DNA of 64,000 bases from Perkinsus marinus ATCC 50983 (GCF_000006405.1 NW_003203798.1:62001-126000); one strand, 5' to 3'. Shown: positions 39,230 through 52,982, counted from the stretch's first letter. The notes: a model not told the origin generated them from the letters alone. Program-made: numbers and translations.

Positions 39230-39711
39230 ATGGAGGGTCGTGGAGGTCATCAGCCAGGCTACACCCCAGGAGCATGCAAACACTGTGGACAAGGTATGCC
39301 CACGGAGAGCTCCTCGATTCGATCAATCCTTTTTAGTTGGGCATTTGGCTAAGCAGTGTATGAATTTGATCGACATTGACGATTTGGACAACCCAAATCC
39401 GAAGAAGAGTCAATCGTCCATGCCCGTGATGGCCTCGCCACCGGTGAACGTCGTGAAGGACTCCTCAGACAGTGATGAGGACTCTGATGACAGTGAAGAT
39501 GATAAGAAGAAAAAGAAGAGAAGACATCATCATCACCACCACCGTCATCATCATAAAAGGCGCGATGAAAGTAGTTATTTTAACCTTGATGTCAGTGAGG
39601 AGTGTCGTCGTGTGGTCAGGTCGATCGAGGTCCCGTTCGAGAGACCGGCGAGAGAAGGAGCGGAAGTCATCTCGAAGGTCTCATAGATCTCGTCGATCAC
39701 GTAGTAGTTAA
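39230..39711 (+). CDS. CCHC zinc-knuckle RS-domain protein
   Basis: Three exons. The first two join across a short intron to form the zinc knuckle CKHCGQVGHLAKQC (C-x2-C-x4-H-x4-C). An acidic Ser/Asp block (DSSDSDEDSDDSEDD), a Lys/His run (KKKKKRRHHHHHHRHHHKRR) and, after a second intron, an RS tail (RSRSRSRDRREKERKSSRRS) ending at 39711 follow. Zinc knuckle plus RS indicates an RNA-binding protein of the nuclear speckle or splicing type. The layout recalls ZCCHC10 and SR proteins, but no RRM is present. The start at 39230 is the nearest ATG in frame. The gene may begin further upstream. Confidence 0.7.
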
Positions 39712-40943
39712 GGGTATATTGATCTAACGACTTGGGTTGGTATTATAATTAAAGGGTAGAATATCAATCGTTTGGGGGAGTCACTGACAGGACCAAATAT
39801 TGACGCCATCGGTGGAACTACGCAGACCGTCTGGGGGCAACAGACATTGTTCATGCAGGTTACTCGTTGATGTTCAACAGCGCTCGTGTGTAGAGAACTG
39901 ACTTTGTCATCAACACTTTCACTCCAGTAGGGACTTGTTTAGGACAATCTCTCGTGACCGTCGGTGGGTTACATTTTATTACTTGTTCGGTCTTGAATTG
40001 ACAAGACAACCCACGTAGACTCTCTCATGAATTAATCGGCCAGAAATTTTTTATAATAAACAAGAAATCCAAACGTCGCATAAAATAGGCATCTTGGATT
40101 CGATGATAAAGACTGGAGATTGCGGTTACGCTTTGATCGCCAGCAGCTCGCACAATACCGAACCCTTCGCAAAACCGGAACACCTACTACCTTGAGATTA
40201 TCCCAAGGATGGGTTAAGGAACGTCTCACGTCACTAGCGAACTCCACACTGTCTCAACTCGACGACCGACCTTCGAAATGATATATGTGAACCTATATCT
40301 TCAAGATCCCTTCTTGCAACGAGGCTACTGAGTACGCCCTGTAGTTGAACACACTGCAAGTGCATTAAAGCTCGTACTCGTCCACCTGGACTATCCATCT
40401 TACTAATACAAATCGCAGTCCGCATAGAAGACAAGAAAATTGACATTCTAAGAGAGATGGCAACAACTACCACGTTTATGACCTTTAAAACGATTGAGTG
40501 CGTTGCTCATCACGTGAGTTAGATTTCAATGTTATCAATGAATCCAGTTCGCTACGTAGGTGTATGACAGGAATCCCGATACGATATCCCCGCATTCAAC
40601 AACCCAAGATTGAACTGAACTGGAGAATGATCGCAAAATATCTCAGGTGATATTTGAAGGAATAGAACAGTACATGGAGTCTCACTGTCGACAATAGTAC
40701 TGTAAAATAGGAAGAGAGAACTCCGTCAAACTCCCATTTTTCTTCAGTCGAGACCACGCCTCGCCAACAGAAACGATATCGTGGGAAGCAAACTCGGCGG
40801 CGACATGAGAAGTCGATGAAGAGACGAAGGAAATACACCAGACTCGACGGCACACAGAAATTCGACTTGGATAAAAACAAAGGATATCTCTCCTCGCGGG
40901 GGATAGTACAAAAACGACGAGTTGCGTATACAACAGCTCCTCA
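39712..40943. other. Intergenic, possible repeat remnant
   Basis: No supported gene. TTGCGGTTACGCTTTGA near 40118-40134 matches the left arm of the MITE-like element at 7892-8357, so 40110-40260 may be a diverged relic of it. Confidence 0.35.
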
Positions 40944-43900
40944 TCACGTCATTGCGGGTAATTCTCCACGACATGTCGGGCACTCCATTTTGACCTGCAT
41001 AACCGCTCATCGTCGCTAACAATAAAAGGAGCGACAACTGCTTACATCCATCCACTGCTCAAGACAACCAGCGTGGAATATATGATCACATGGAGTGATG
41101 ACAGGCCGCAACTCAGGATCATGTGTCTCTGACAGGTCGATATCGTTCATGCAAATGACCTGAACAAGAAGGACTCCATCATCACGCGCGTCACGAGGTC
41201 GTACGCATTCCGGAGCCCCGAGCTCCTCATCCTGCACGGGCGGGACCGCTCTGTAGTAGTTGTAGACATGCGGTAGGCAGATCCAAGGGACCTGACGATG
41301 ATGCACTAAGAAATGCTTACAGCCCAACTGTGACTTACGAATGACCTCGGGCCAAATCTGGCCTGAGCCCACAGTATAGCAACTTGGGCTACTTGCAAAC
41401 ACACTATGAGTGTGGCTTCTGCCGTGCTCGGTGCTGATGCTAATGCTGGGTACACCTAAATAGGGTAGTGATGCATAAGCGATAGTATTCCCTGTGTGAA
41501 CTATTCCAATACGAGGAGCGACTACGAGCGGATCGAGCTAGAAAAAGCATGGAAACGTGAATACATATCTCCGCAATGTCCAACAAACATGTGGTGCTTT
41601 CATTAAACTATACGCTTTTCGAGGTTGACGAATTAGTATTTTATTTTCAGCCATACTCAATATCATCTTTAGTCAGCAAATACAGTCTCCACAGGGAAGC
41701 CTCAACGGCGTTGATCGCAACGGGTTGAGCTCGATACCAGAATATGCACAGCTATTAAGTTGAAGACACCATATCCAGATGGGTCCGTAGTCCTTGAGTC
41801 GAATTTTGAAGACACCAACATTAGCTCATCACTTCACATTTTGCCTCCCCCGTTATGACCTCGCCATTGAAGATAGTGTATGGACAGGCCAGAGCATACA
41901 ATGGGACTATCATCCTTGTTATAGAGATGCCCACTATAAACCGCCATAGTAACGGTTTCTTATGCCCTCGCACTATATTATACACGATCTGAGGCACCTG
42001 CACCACAAGGACATAGACACTTCGACACAGACAAAGAACAGTACCCAGTAACACTGCATGATGATAATGAGGACATTTAAGTACTCATAGAAGTTATACA
42101 GAATTACCATGCCAACCAACAGAGCGCCTAGAAATCAAATACTGCGAACATTATAACAAACAGGTGGAATACCGTAAAAGCGAGAATACAGCCAGCTGAG
42201 TTCTCGGCGAATCGACTCCATCCCTCCCTCGTTGAACTGATTCTGTCGACGACTACGCCAAATAAGTAGAAGATACCGCACCTGGGAGGACGAGCTGTTC
42301 GGGCGCATACATTCATTGTTCACCTCTAACATGCTGAACAGAATGAACTTGAACAAAGCGACAACTGAGAAAGTGTTGAACATGAATCTGCAAGAGATGA
42401 TGCCCCCAAGAGACAAGCACTGTGACTAAGCCTTACTGAGCCGATAGTCCCATAAATAGATGTATAAGGGAGTCATAGGCATCCATCAGCGCTTGGATAC
42501 CAATACATAACAACGACACCTAGTCAGTTCGATTCGACGGACGTATTGTGTAGATATGCTTACTTTAGCGTGACCATTGTTGTTTTCCCCGTGCTGCATT
42601 TGCAACAGGAAAAAACGTATTTGCAATATAGTTATGATCTGAATGATGAATCGTCCGATCCCTTTCCGCGACGAGCCCATCTTACATTATTCAGAATAGA
42701 GTAGTTGATGACCTTTCGGCCCAGCCTTTTCACATCGATCTCCCGCAAAGTCATACTGAAAGCAATATACCGTGTAAGAACCGTTGAGCCGTGCGAATTC
42801 GGAAAGGAGTGGTAAACTCAGATTTGACGGTTACTATGGACATCATGACACTTAGTGATCTTCCACAATGAATTTGGAAAGGTGTGGTACTCCATGGATT
42901 GACGAGTAACAATAATGCCTCCTGTACGAACCCAGAAGGGTTAGTTCCCGACGCTGACTTATCCCGTGTAAAGGGGAATACTACTTCCATCATCGCTCCT
43001 CAAAACAGAAGACGGAATCACAATACGATATCCTATTCAAGCATCTTTCACGTTCGGACGACAACGGCGACGACGCCGAATTAGTCTCATGCCGTTTGAT
43101 CGTTCGACTTCCGCTTGAACGCATGAGGCGCCCACATAAGCTGTCACCAACAATGATTTACTCCCAACTATGAATTTCGCTGACGTGAATCTTCAGGAGA
43201 GTCTCCCCCAATACTACCTGATTTTAAATCCACAGTTTTCACTTACAACCGTTCCCACGGCAATTTTCTTGCCGTCCAGCGATAGAGTTTCTCCGTTGTT
43301 TGCATCCTCCCTCGATGGTGTACGTATCTTCAACAAAATTCCAGTAAACTATGATTGATACCACCCCTCACTGAAGATAGTCTACTAAATACGATAACGC
43401 TCTATACAACACCATTGCAATCAACTGAGCCTCGAGACTCGACCAAACCAAACAATGGTCTTACTATGATCCTAGCCGGACCAATCTCGCACACCGGTTT
43501 GGTAAGCCCAGCCAAGCGGAACCTAGATAGGTCTGAGCGACCTGATAATATGACCTCTTCCTCTACACCTGAATACACGCTTATGGTCAGTTTATGAGGG
43601 GTTTGCATCATTACCACCCAAGCTGTTAATGGCTAACATGTTGTTCTGAAAACCAATGGCAGGGGAGAGCTGCAACTCGTGCCACTCATCGTCGTGTTCA
43701 AAACGGAGGAGAACTTCCGATAGGGACATCTACGAAGTGGCAAAGTTACGGTATGGGCAGTTATACGTTAAATTACCATCTTCATTCCAGCTCCTTTAGA
43801 AATCATATGCAGCTTCACCTCGCCCTCGACAGTCGGCACTCCATCGGCAACAGGTGACTGCAGAGAAGATTCGAGAAAAGTGTGGTACGGGAACATCCTC

Positions 43901-44004
43901 ACATCATTCAAAGGCGTCATAGTGTACACTCCTCGATAAATCGAGCTGGGCTTCCCTACATTGCTACTGTCTAGAGCGGCTAAATATGATAATAACAAAA
44001 CCAT
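40944..44004 (-). CDS. TUL1: Transmembrane RING-H2 E3 ubiquitin ligase, Tul1/FLY (Dsc1)-like
   Basis: The C-terminal exons (41205 upward, 41159-41046, 40994-40944) splice to a RING-H2: ECVICMNDIDLSETHDPE, then PCDHIFHAGCLEQWMDV, then KMECPTCRGELPAMT and stop, with 45- and 51-bp introns. Before it come several hydrophobic segments (42416-41821), including VPQIVYNIVRGHKKPLLWRF and TRMIVPLYALACPYTIF. These match the last membrane region of yeast Tul1 and plant FLY1/2 (PQI..N..RG, RL.IPLY.FGCP). The N-terminal half (44004-42750) would be the lumenal domain, for example VPTVEGEVKLHMISKGAG and ETLSLDGKKIAVGTVV. The start MVLLLSYLAALDS could be a signal peptide. Such ligases ubiquitinate membrane proteins in the Golgi/endosome. 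Middle exon joins are unresolved. Confidence 0.8.
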
Positions 44005-44483
44005 ACGAGGAGAACCTCATCTACCAGCAAAGTTAAGACCGTCTCGATGGTCTGTTGAAGAAGCTTCTGAGTCGAGCATAAGCCAGAAACCAATGAGTAG
44101 TATGACTCCCAATAATACATTACTCCTAAGATCATCATCGTCGACAAGGAGAGACCTTCAACGTTATTACCATCGCCAATGGTTGGTAGTAACTAAGCCT
44201 TGTTGGTTCCATACCGTTCTTGCTGATGATGACGATGAACCGAGGCTTAAAAGAGGCATTTATGCAGACTGTATGAGGCAATGGTAGTGGCCGCCGCCGC
44301 CGACCTGATCTGTCCCAAGGCGTGCGCGGGTGTTGGACTATGTAGCGCTCGCCACAGGTAACGGCTTCACGCGAGTCCGGTGATCATATCTTGCACTGGA
44401 GGTAAGCTGTGTTGATGATTATGCTGGACTGAGTTGGAACCTAGATCAGTCGCTTGTATGGTGGGGGATCTGGGGAGAAAACC
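44005..44483. other. Intergenic, divergent from TUL1
   Basis: 5' flank of the E3 ligase gene (minus) and possibly of the following plus-strand gene. No gene supported. Confidence 0.35.
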
Positions 44484-44750
44484 CCTAGACACTGCATAAG
44501 ACTTGCAGTTGGTCACCTTCAGACACTGCATAAGACTTGCAGTTGGTCACCTTCAGACACTGCATTAGACTTGCAGTTGGTCACCTTCAGACACTGCATA
44601 AGACTTGCAGTTGGTCACCTTCAGACACTGCATGAGGCTTGCAGTTGGTCACCTTCAGACACTGCATGAGGCTTGCAGTTGGTCACCTTCAGACACTGCA
44701 TGAGGCTTGCAGTTGGTCACCTTCAGACACTGCATGAGGCTTGCAGTCAG
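44484..44750. repeat. 34-bp tandem repeat, eight copies
   Basis: The unit is CTTCAGACACTGCATAAGAC followed by TTGCAGTTGGTCAC. The first four copies read CATAAGACTTGC or CATTAGACTTGC; the last four read CATGAGGCTTGC. The grouping shows local amplification of two variants. Confidence 0.9.
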
Positions 44751-45018
44751 CGACGATCTCAGTAGATCTAATATCGGCTTAGTAATTATCTCGGGGTTGT
44801 GTTTGCAGTCAGTCAATTTCATCCCTCGAAAGGAATCGAGTATTTTATTTTTGGTCAACTGGTGCATCACCAGTCTCCTCCTCCTCCTTTGTGTTCGTGC
44901 AGGGGGTCCGTCATCCGTTGTGCGAGGGATTTCAGGTCCAGCAGTTTCACAGCCAACCCTCAATCATTCCCGCAACCGATCGGGTCTCGATATTCTCTAA
45001 GTCCACGCTAATCTTTTG

Positions 45019-48000
45019 AAGGATCCTCCAGCTACTATAATTGTGAATATCAAAGGCCTGTTTCAGGAGTTGAACGGATTTACTCACAATAGTGTTTCTA
45101 AGGAGGTCTTCGCTGCTTACCCACAATCGGCTTCACACGCGGATACTCCCCATCATATCGAGTGAGCCCATGCATTGGAATCGACGTGTTTATAGTAGTA
45201 GACTTGCCACATGTTCTCAAACTCCTCCTCATCACCATTCTTCGGACATGGGTTGTATGATGGAGGCCAATACGGCATGATCAGTGCTCGCACTCAGCCG
45301 TAAGTATACTGCTAGTAACACTGAAGTGGTTTGTATTGGTTGAGACTTTTATGTGTAGGAAATTACTAAGATTAGGTTTCAAAGAGAGCTGGAGGAGGCG
45401 AGAATGGAGAACACTAGGTTGAATAGACTCTTGCAGGAGTGTGAACAGGAAATGGTCCAAATGAACAACCAAAGACTGCGAGAACTAGAAGTTGGCAAAG
45501 TTGACAGGAATGCGAATGCACAGTTTCGTACAGGACATGAAACTGAGGCATGGTATCGAGATAAGGGAACTGGCTCAGGAGAAGGATACACTTCTGGCGC
45601 AAATCGAGGCCACTCGCCGAACCAATGATGATGATGGCAAACACCTTCGAATGGAAATACGGTTGGTCAGGAACTTTACCTCCTCGAGTAGATATTGGAA
45701 AATAGGGAACGGCAAGAAGAGATAGACAGACTGCAAGCAGAAATGCAAGAGCTCGTTGATGAGAACACTCTCTTGAGGGCCAAAGTGGGCACTCACACCA
45801 GCTAGCTCCGGATCGTGGGTCATGGTCACAGACCGATGAGAATAACAGTCTGGGTGCAGCCAAGAGTAAGGTCAGCTCCCGGTACTCTGAAGATGACCTC
45901 GTGAGAGTGGAGGAGTTGGAGGCAGCGCTGGAAGGAGCACGAGAGGAGGTGGAGTTGGCTGAATACCTGTGGACCTCGGGGTATACTCAGTTTACAAGGA
46001 TACATTATGGAACTCGCAAACAGCTTAGTGTAGGAGTTTATAAAAACTTCCTCAAAATCTTCCCCGCTGTCCTCGACACATGTAGCTCGCCGTGTGCATA
46101 ATGAAGGCCTTCTGTTCTGGCTATCAACTCTAGTCGTAGAGATATCTACTATCCGTATAAATGTCTACCATAATATTGTCTATATCGTATTGTCGGATTG
46201 AATCCAGATACTCAATTTACGTGAAAAGAATGAGATGCTTGAGGATGTCCTCGAAGAGAAGAACGTACAGATCGTTGCCCTCACTAAATTCGAACGAGAG
46301 TAGGACAGTATTGCTCTATGCTTCGCCGACTGTGGATTATATTAAAGCTTAGTCTCAATTTCTACCACCTAGATTCAACTCAATACCCTCCATCACGAGT
46401 TAGGATTCATACCGCGTACGCAGGCTTAATCTGATATGGCCAGTCGAAACTGCAAGTAGCTCATTATGGATTTTCATTCGTATAGTTATCATCCCCGCAA
46501 CGGATAAGATTTCTTAGATCAACAGAGGGAAGTAGAAACAATTATTCGTCATCTTCAGAGTGGACGCCCAGATAAGGCAGCATTTGGCTGAGCGTGATGA
46601 GAAGTTATCCGAGTTAGAACTCCATAACACTATGCTATGTGGGAAGCTAGCTGTACTCGAGGAGGAGGTGAGTAGACCAATCGTACCCCTTGCCTAACCA
46701 ATGCCACCAGAGACATGCTGGCGGGGCCACCAATGAACTGAAGATGCTCTTGAGGGAGCGTGAGATGGAAATTGAAGCACTAGGTACTTCCCGTGCGCCA
46801 AATCTATCAGCGTGGTACGTACACGTACAGAACTATCATTCTTAGAATCCCAGCTTCGCTCCGCGATATCTATCAACGCCACGAGCCATAAGGATACGAC
46901 GAATGTGGTTTATGTTGATGGATCGCACTCAACAGCGGGTAGGTCACAAGAGAAGTGTACATGATTCGTATCTTCCTCGTTGTGTCCTAAGATACTCATG
47001 CTGCAATCAAAGGCTTACAGACGGAGCTGCAGAACAGAGATGATGAACTTATTCGTCTGCAAAGGAAGGCACTTGGCGACGTGTCGATCGATAGGAAGTG
47101 TCCTCTATTGCAGGTGGACGAATTCGCAAGGGGTTTCTCATCACCTGATGCCCTCAAGAAGATAGACGAGCTTGAGAGGTCCCTGCGTGAGAAGGAAAGG
47201 TGACGACTCATAGGCTCGCCCGAGTGTAGGATGCCATCAGAAACCTCACAGCATCGCGTGTCGAGCTGAGTACATATTTGTCTGAAGTTGAGGACATATT
47301 GCAAGAGAATCGCTATTTACGCCAAGTCGCGGAAGTCCCTCTGGACAAGCTTATTGATTTGACTGGTACATGCCGGTTGAATGTGGTGTGTCCATGTAGT
47401 TGTTGATGTTGTAGATATGAAGATCGCTGAGCGTTTGAGCTGCTCTCGGGCGATTGCACAACTTAGGGTACTCGAACAGAGAGAACTTGAATGGGATCAT
47501 GAGAGGGTTAAGCTACGCAGGAAAGTATGATTGACTAGTAGGAGTCGGCGAAAATGTGGTATGCAGATACTTGAGCTCTCACAGATGGTCGCAGAGAAAG
47601 GTGTTATGTGCCATGGCTTAGACGCTGATAAGCTCATCTATCTACAGGAAGTGATCTCGACGGGACTTTCCAGGGCCCACAAGCCCTCTTAATTGATATT
47701 TCCTTTATACATCGTACTGTCCACAATCGTTTTTACAGTTCGCGAAGTCCCTCCGTGAAGGGTCCATTCTCCCACCGCGGGATGACTCCCATCCTATTGA
47801 CCACAGTATGCTCTATGAAGAAGAGATTAGTAAATTGAAGTCTGAGGTGGCGTCTTTACTCGTGTGTTATTACTATCATTATCTATCTCAGTAGGTGTTG
47901 AGGCTTCAACAGCGCCTGGCTCGCTGTGATGAAGTTCCTAAGCTCACTACAGAAGCCAAAGAATGGAATCCATCTGCTATTGACTCAATCTCGGCCGCTG

Positions 48001-51000
48001 TGGGTTAACCTGGTCCTTGCTATTGCTTATCTACAAACTTTTTGAACTATCTGAATTTTCATAGAATGATTCGTAGTATCGGCTCTTAGTAGCCATTCAT
48101 GCACGCCGCGCAGATTCGATTCCCATACACCGCGTCTTCCCACTACGTAGTTCTCACTGACTAAATAGAAGACTCGTGTGATTCATACGATATGAGCTCC
48201 TATTTGTGCGAGTGATAGATGCTTTTTGGACAGGTTGAGGCAAAATTAGAGAAATTCTTCAGCAGACATGAACTGTCCCGAGATACACGAACGCACAATG
48301 GCAACTCGAGGGATTCTGTATCGTCACCTAAGCACACTCAGGAAGCCTTCTCAACGGCACGGGTGATCAACCCTAGTGGCAAGCAGGTCGGCATCGATGT
48401 GATTCTGATGTATCGATCGAGACCAATGAATGATTCGGGACTTGCTCAGACGAATTCAGAGGTGGTGGATGAGGAAGCAAGGGAGCTCTATGACGGATCT
48501 GTTGAGCTGCAAGAGGGACTGCTGCTGCCGCCTACAACTTTCCCACCAATCAGAGGTCTACCACAAATACTCTACAGTCACGTGTTGCAGCACGCTGTAC
48601 TTCCACCCACTACGAGTGAGAGAAGAAGTAGCGATCGTGGAGGTCAATAGTTCGCCGTCTATAGGCATATTGAAAGGGAAATCACCTGCTACAGTCACAG
48701 CAGTACTCTATACTTTGCTGTTGGAAGCTCTCGAGGACAACAAGCATCTTCGTATGGTGAACGACAAGTAAAGAGAATATCATCCCTGCAAATCCGACTG
48801 ACAGAATTGGCTTGACAGATTCAGCGATGAGATAGCACAAATAGTGCAGGCCCAGCAGAATCGCATAGCCAGCCTTGCCGTTATCAAAGAGGAACATGCC
48901 TTGTTGGTGAGCTGCCGGTTCCCTGTGCGTTGGCCGTTGATCAAGCTGTGGTAAGGCTGTGAATCATGAAAACTTAAAGGAAGAGTCCAGTCGGATGATG
49001 AGGTATAAGGAAGAGAAGATTGAGACGATGCAACGCGAGGTTAGTTGGCTCAAGGAGAAGTGTGCACTGATGGACAAGGGGGTTACTGAACATGGTAAGG
49101 GGACATGGAGGCAGACCCGAACACGCTGTTCAATAATCCTATCATTGACAAGAACAATGGCATTCACACTATAGAAACAGACTATTCTACACATGTTATG
49201 AGGGAAATTTTATTGTTCGCACTGTGAGAAACAGCGTCGTTCACCTTGAAATGAAATACCGCATCGTCCTCATCGAAAGGGACAATACCATTTGAGCTGT
49301 AAGAAAACCAGTGCTCTTCATAAGTGTGGGAATGACCTGCAGTTCGTACTGTTAGAAAAGCAGTGCGATGAAGAGTAGAATCGCATGACTTATCCGATGA
49401 AAAGCCATCCTTGAATGAACTCACATCGTCCAATGATCAGATGGAAGCCTCAAAGCGAAGTATCTCGACGTATTGGAGCGCCTCACCAAAAGTGAAGCGA
49501 GAGAGAACACTCTTAGTAGGGCTCTGCAGACCAGTAGGATTGAAACCAAAACTCTGAGGTTAAGATTATCCTCATGTCACCTATGGACAATGTATTCTCT
49601 ATAGGGAAATGGTCGATAGTATTGAACCTGAATGCACTGCTAGAGAATTCTTCCTCAAGGAAAGGATTGCTCAGCTGGAGAAGTTCAAATTGAAGGCGCA
49701 TCACGCCATCACTGTCGCCACACGGAAACTCAAAGCTTGTAGGCCACGGGTAGAATAGCCATGAAGCCACGGGGTTGACTCATCGTGAATACGCTTGCGG
49801 GTTGCCTTAATCAGGCGTTCCGTCGCATGAGTATGCCAAAGTGAAGGGCGAGCTCTTCACTGTTAAAGCACGTCAAGGGGATTTAGAGGAGGAACTTGCA
49901 GGTTTACGCAGTCGCATACATCAGAATGAAACAGTGGTAGAACAGGAAGCCATATCCCAAACACGACGATTATTATGATGTCCCCCAATGCTCAGTGGGG
50001 TCTCTCCCTCTAGCATGATCGCTCTTTTCCGCCGCGTCAACATACAATCTCAGGCAGAGGAAGCCCGCGGGAGAATTCGAGACCTACTGGGGAGATTACA
50101 AGTGGACCAACCCTCTGAAGATGTCAAGCATGGCGCTGCTGAAAGGGAGCTCATTATCCTACGAAAGCATGTCGAAGGGGACAATGATATTATGGCGGAG
50201 TTGAAGTCACAAGTCAGTTTAATCTCCAAATTTTAGAGCCAGTCGTGATTTTCTCTGACTTCCTCGCTAGATCCACTACCTCGAAAGTCGCATAGTGACT
50301 ATTGAGTCGACCCTAGAAAGTGAGCGAGCTGCCAGATGTGAGCTAGAAGCAACAGTCGAACTCTGTACGCATGGTCAAGCGTCGGTTATTAACCTCGCAC
50401 ACGTGGGTTCACTACTCTCACGAACATCCACAATATTTGAGTGGTAGATTGAACAGCGTGAGATGAAAGCAGAGGAGAAGATTGCGAAGGCGGAGGAATT
50501 GGCCTTGGAGCTGGAACACGCACGAGAAGTCTTGACAGTAGCTAGACGGCAAGCATCGGAAGCGAAGGCTGCCTCACTGAGACACATCATCGAGCTGAAG
50601 ACTCTGAGGGAGACACTCAATGCTGTATGCGACTCGAGCCGATCAGGCGATCAACAGGTATAGTCGTCAGCTTGCTTATATGGGGTCAGTCGAACATAGG
50701 AGGACTCACGAGCAGAAAGTGGGGTGAAATTTAACCTTCGAGTCGGAGGCTTCGACGATTTAGGCTAGAATGATCTTTGAGGTTGATACACTTTTAGCCT
50801 GGCGGGAGCAGCAATACTATAGACTCCATGCCTACACCAGTCTAGCTGTTGTAATGGTGTCTGTAGTGATACATGAGGTAGGTATCATTGATCGCCCAAT
50901 TACAACAGCGACTCATGACCTGGGTCTGGGAGTCGGATAAAGGTCACAGAATCTTGACATTGAACCAGGAAGTTAGTCGCCTGCGGAATGAGGTGAGTTA

Positions 51001-51440
51001 CTCAAGGGCTTCATTTTCTCTCATCTCGATTCATCCTGACGAGACATGTGTTATCAAGCGTGGGACAGTATGCACATTCTCAACTAGATGTGTTGGTTAC
51101 AATATGTAAATCCTGAGGGGATTTTGGAAATTTCTTATTGGTCTCTGTGAACTACTACCCTTATTCATGTGTAAGTCCTTAAGTCAGCCGGGGAAATCAG
51201 ACATATATTCCAACATTGGTGTCATCAGTGTGAGAGACGTCGAACGTTCGTCTCCGCTTGTCGGTTGACAGTCAACGAAGACTTGACAGCCCCCACGTGT
51301 CGTCCTCATAGAATTGAATCCAGTGATCCATGAGATGAATGACTAGGTTATGCGTCTCCATAGCGAGAGGGAGACCCAGCTGGAGAGCTATTATGATGGG
51401 CTGTATCATCATCAGAAACCTGATCGGATCCAGGTCAGAC
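45019..51440 (+). CDS. CEP290: Long coiled-coil protein, CEP290-like (3' end in assembly gap)
   Basis: More than 25 short exons encode almost continuous coiled coil, for example RMENTRLNRLLQECEQEMVQ, EEIDRLQAEMQELVDENTLL, ELKMLLREREMEIEALG, KKIDELERSLREKER and EELALELEHAREVLTVARRQ. One segment (about 47270-47520), EDILQENRYLRQVAEVPLDK then LIDLT, followed by RVLEQRELEWDHERVKLRRK, parallels the human CEP290 stretch ENE.LRERLGL.P...IDL...EEERLDLKKKI, the basis for the name. CEP290 builds the Y-links of the ciliary transition zone. Start and many joins are uncertain. The first clear exon is near 45019, and an earlier one may exist. The last exon before the gap (51345-51434) is open and coiled-coil-like, so the gene continues beyond the Ns. 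Some short open frames contain stops that introns remove. Confidence 0.6.
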
Positions 51441-51540
51441 NNNNNNNNNNNNNNNNNNNNNNNNNNNNNNNNNNNNNNNNNNNNNNNNNNNNNNNNNNNN
51501 NNNNNNNNNNNNNNNNNNNNNNNNNNNNNNNNNNNNNNNN
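51441..51540. other. Assembly gap (100 N)
   Basis: Exactly 100 N bases, a conventional placeholder, so its true length is unknown. It interrupts the CEP290-like gene. Confidence 1.
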
Positions 51541-52556
51541 TGAAACTGCCTTTTGAGGCAGGTTCATCAGCGCCCAGCTCAGTGAGTTGGGTTGAACTGT
51601 GAGTTGAACTCACACGATGTGCACCAACGATGCACAGGGGCCTCTAGGCTAGAGTCAGGCACAGAGGCTCTAGCGACTAGGAACCGTTGCCGGAACAAAA
51701 GTCAGTAAGGTCAGGTGGATGAGTACTAAGTTAGTACTACTAACACTTCGTAATCGCCCGATAAACGTAGCCTAAAGTGCCCAAGACTTGCATTCGATCT
51801 CATTCAAAGAGATCTTCATTGTAGGCTACAATTTGTAGATGACTCATTTAGCTGGTAATCTTACGGAATAACTCATAACTCACGCAATAACTATGATGAG
51901 TTAATCTGTAAGATTCCTAGCCTAACAGCAAGATGAATGACAGCAGTCACCTCTGCTTGAGAATCTGCAGCACAGAGGTTGAGGTTATATATACCCTCCA
52001 GCATGGTGGAACAGGAATCGAGATAATAGCAGTAACTCATCAATTGGTAACTCAACATCAGGTAGACTCCCTCTGCAATGCGAGGATGCCTCGACCTTTC
52101 AACTCTGGGCATCTACTTCCGGTAATGCACACCATTAGTTTTCGCATGCCAAATCCAGATCTGTCTATTACATATGAGCCATTAATCAGTAGCAGAATCA
52201 ATCTCATTCAACTATCATCCCAGTCTCGTTTTCTCAAGCCCATTGAACAAATCTCACTATCATCCAATCAGAGTCTCACGAACCTCTCGGATTCGGTCTG
52301 AACGCGCTTTGTTCTAAGCATATATTCACATTAGCCTGCACCCGATGCTCATACCACTAATTTCCATTGACAATCACAACATGTGAGTTATCAACTCGAA
52401 ACGACCAAGCGTGACGCTTGAAGCGTCGTTACAATCTGGAAGATAGAAAGACTGATACTCCCCGGAGGAGTCCTTTCAAAGGACTTCCGAATATTGAAAA
52501 CTCTCCAGCTCTGGAAAGTAGGTTGCTCCGAAATAGCTCCTTCGAGTGACCAGCTT
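51541..52556. other. No gene recognised
   Basis: Possible continuation of the coiled-coil gene just after the gap (51541-51600). Beyond that, only short open stretches without motifs. Confidence 0.35.
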
Positions 52557-52982
52557 TCAGTTCTCATGGAAGAACAATCCTGTGGTCGGGCCCCAACTGG
52601 TAGTTATACTGTTCCTCTTGGGCTCAATAGTTCTATATGTGTATAACAAGGGTTCGTCAAAATCTTTAATGGTAATTTTAGAACTCTTACATGCGTTGAT
52701 CTGGTTCGCGAGGTCCGTCCCAGCATAAGAGATAGTGAACTTGTAATTCATCATGCCTACATGGATTAGCTGCGAATATTTCACACCGCTCACAGAAATG
52801 GCACAGCCATAGAGGTTGACATGGATGTTCAGGATGTAGTCGGGATAGAAGGTGAGTTTACCAGACACATCGCCATCGGGATCGTCGTAGTACTCTCCCA
52901 TGGGTGGGGGAACCGCCGACAGCGATGGAACCACAATGCTTCCGCAGAAGGACGCGAAGAGGATGAAAGCTGACTGCTTCAT
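52557..52982 (-). CDS. Small secreted protein, unknown family
   Basis: A single exon encodes 141 residues from the ATG at 52982. A signal peptide MKQSAFILFASFCGSIVVPS precedes a likely cleavage after LSA. The mature part is beta-rich (KLTFYPDYILNIHVNLYGC, NYKFTISYAGTDL) with two cysteines. No family was recognised. It is similar in size and layout to the protein at 10767-11264, with a shared YxIS...C...I..DF pattern, so the two may be distant paralogues. Secretion is inferred; role unknown. Confidence 0.7.
   Translation of the reverse strand: MKQSAFILFASFCGSIVVPSLSAVPPPMGEYYDDPDGDVSGKLTFYPDYILNIHVNLYGCAISVSGVKYSQLIHVGMMNYKFTISYAGTDLANQINACKSSKITIKDFDEPLLYTYRTIEPKRNSITTSWGPTTGLFFHEN

Noticed and set aside
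44484-44750. CRISPR-like array
   Set aside because: Direct 34-bp tandem repeat without spacers.
51272-51613. Open frames crossing the N gap
   Set aside because: They are open only because N bases cannot form stop codons.
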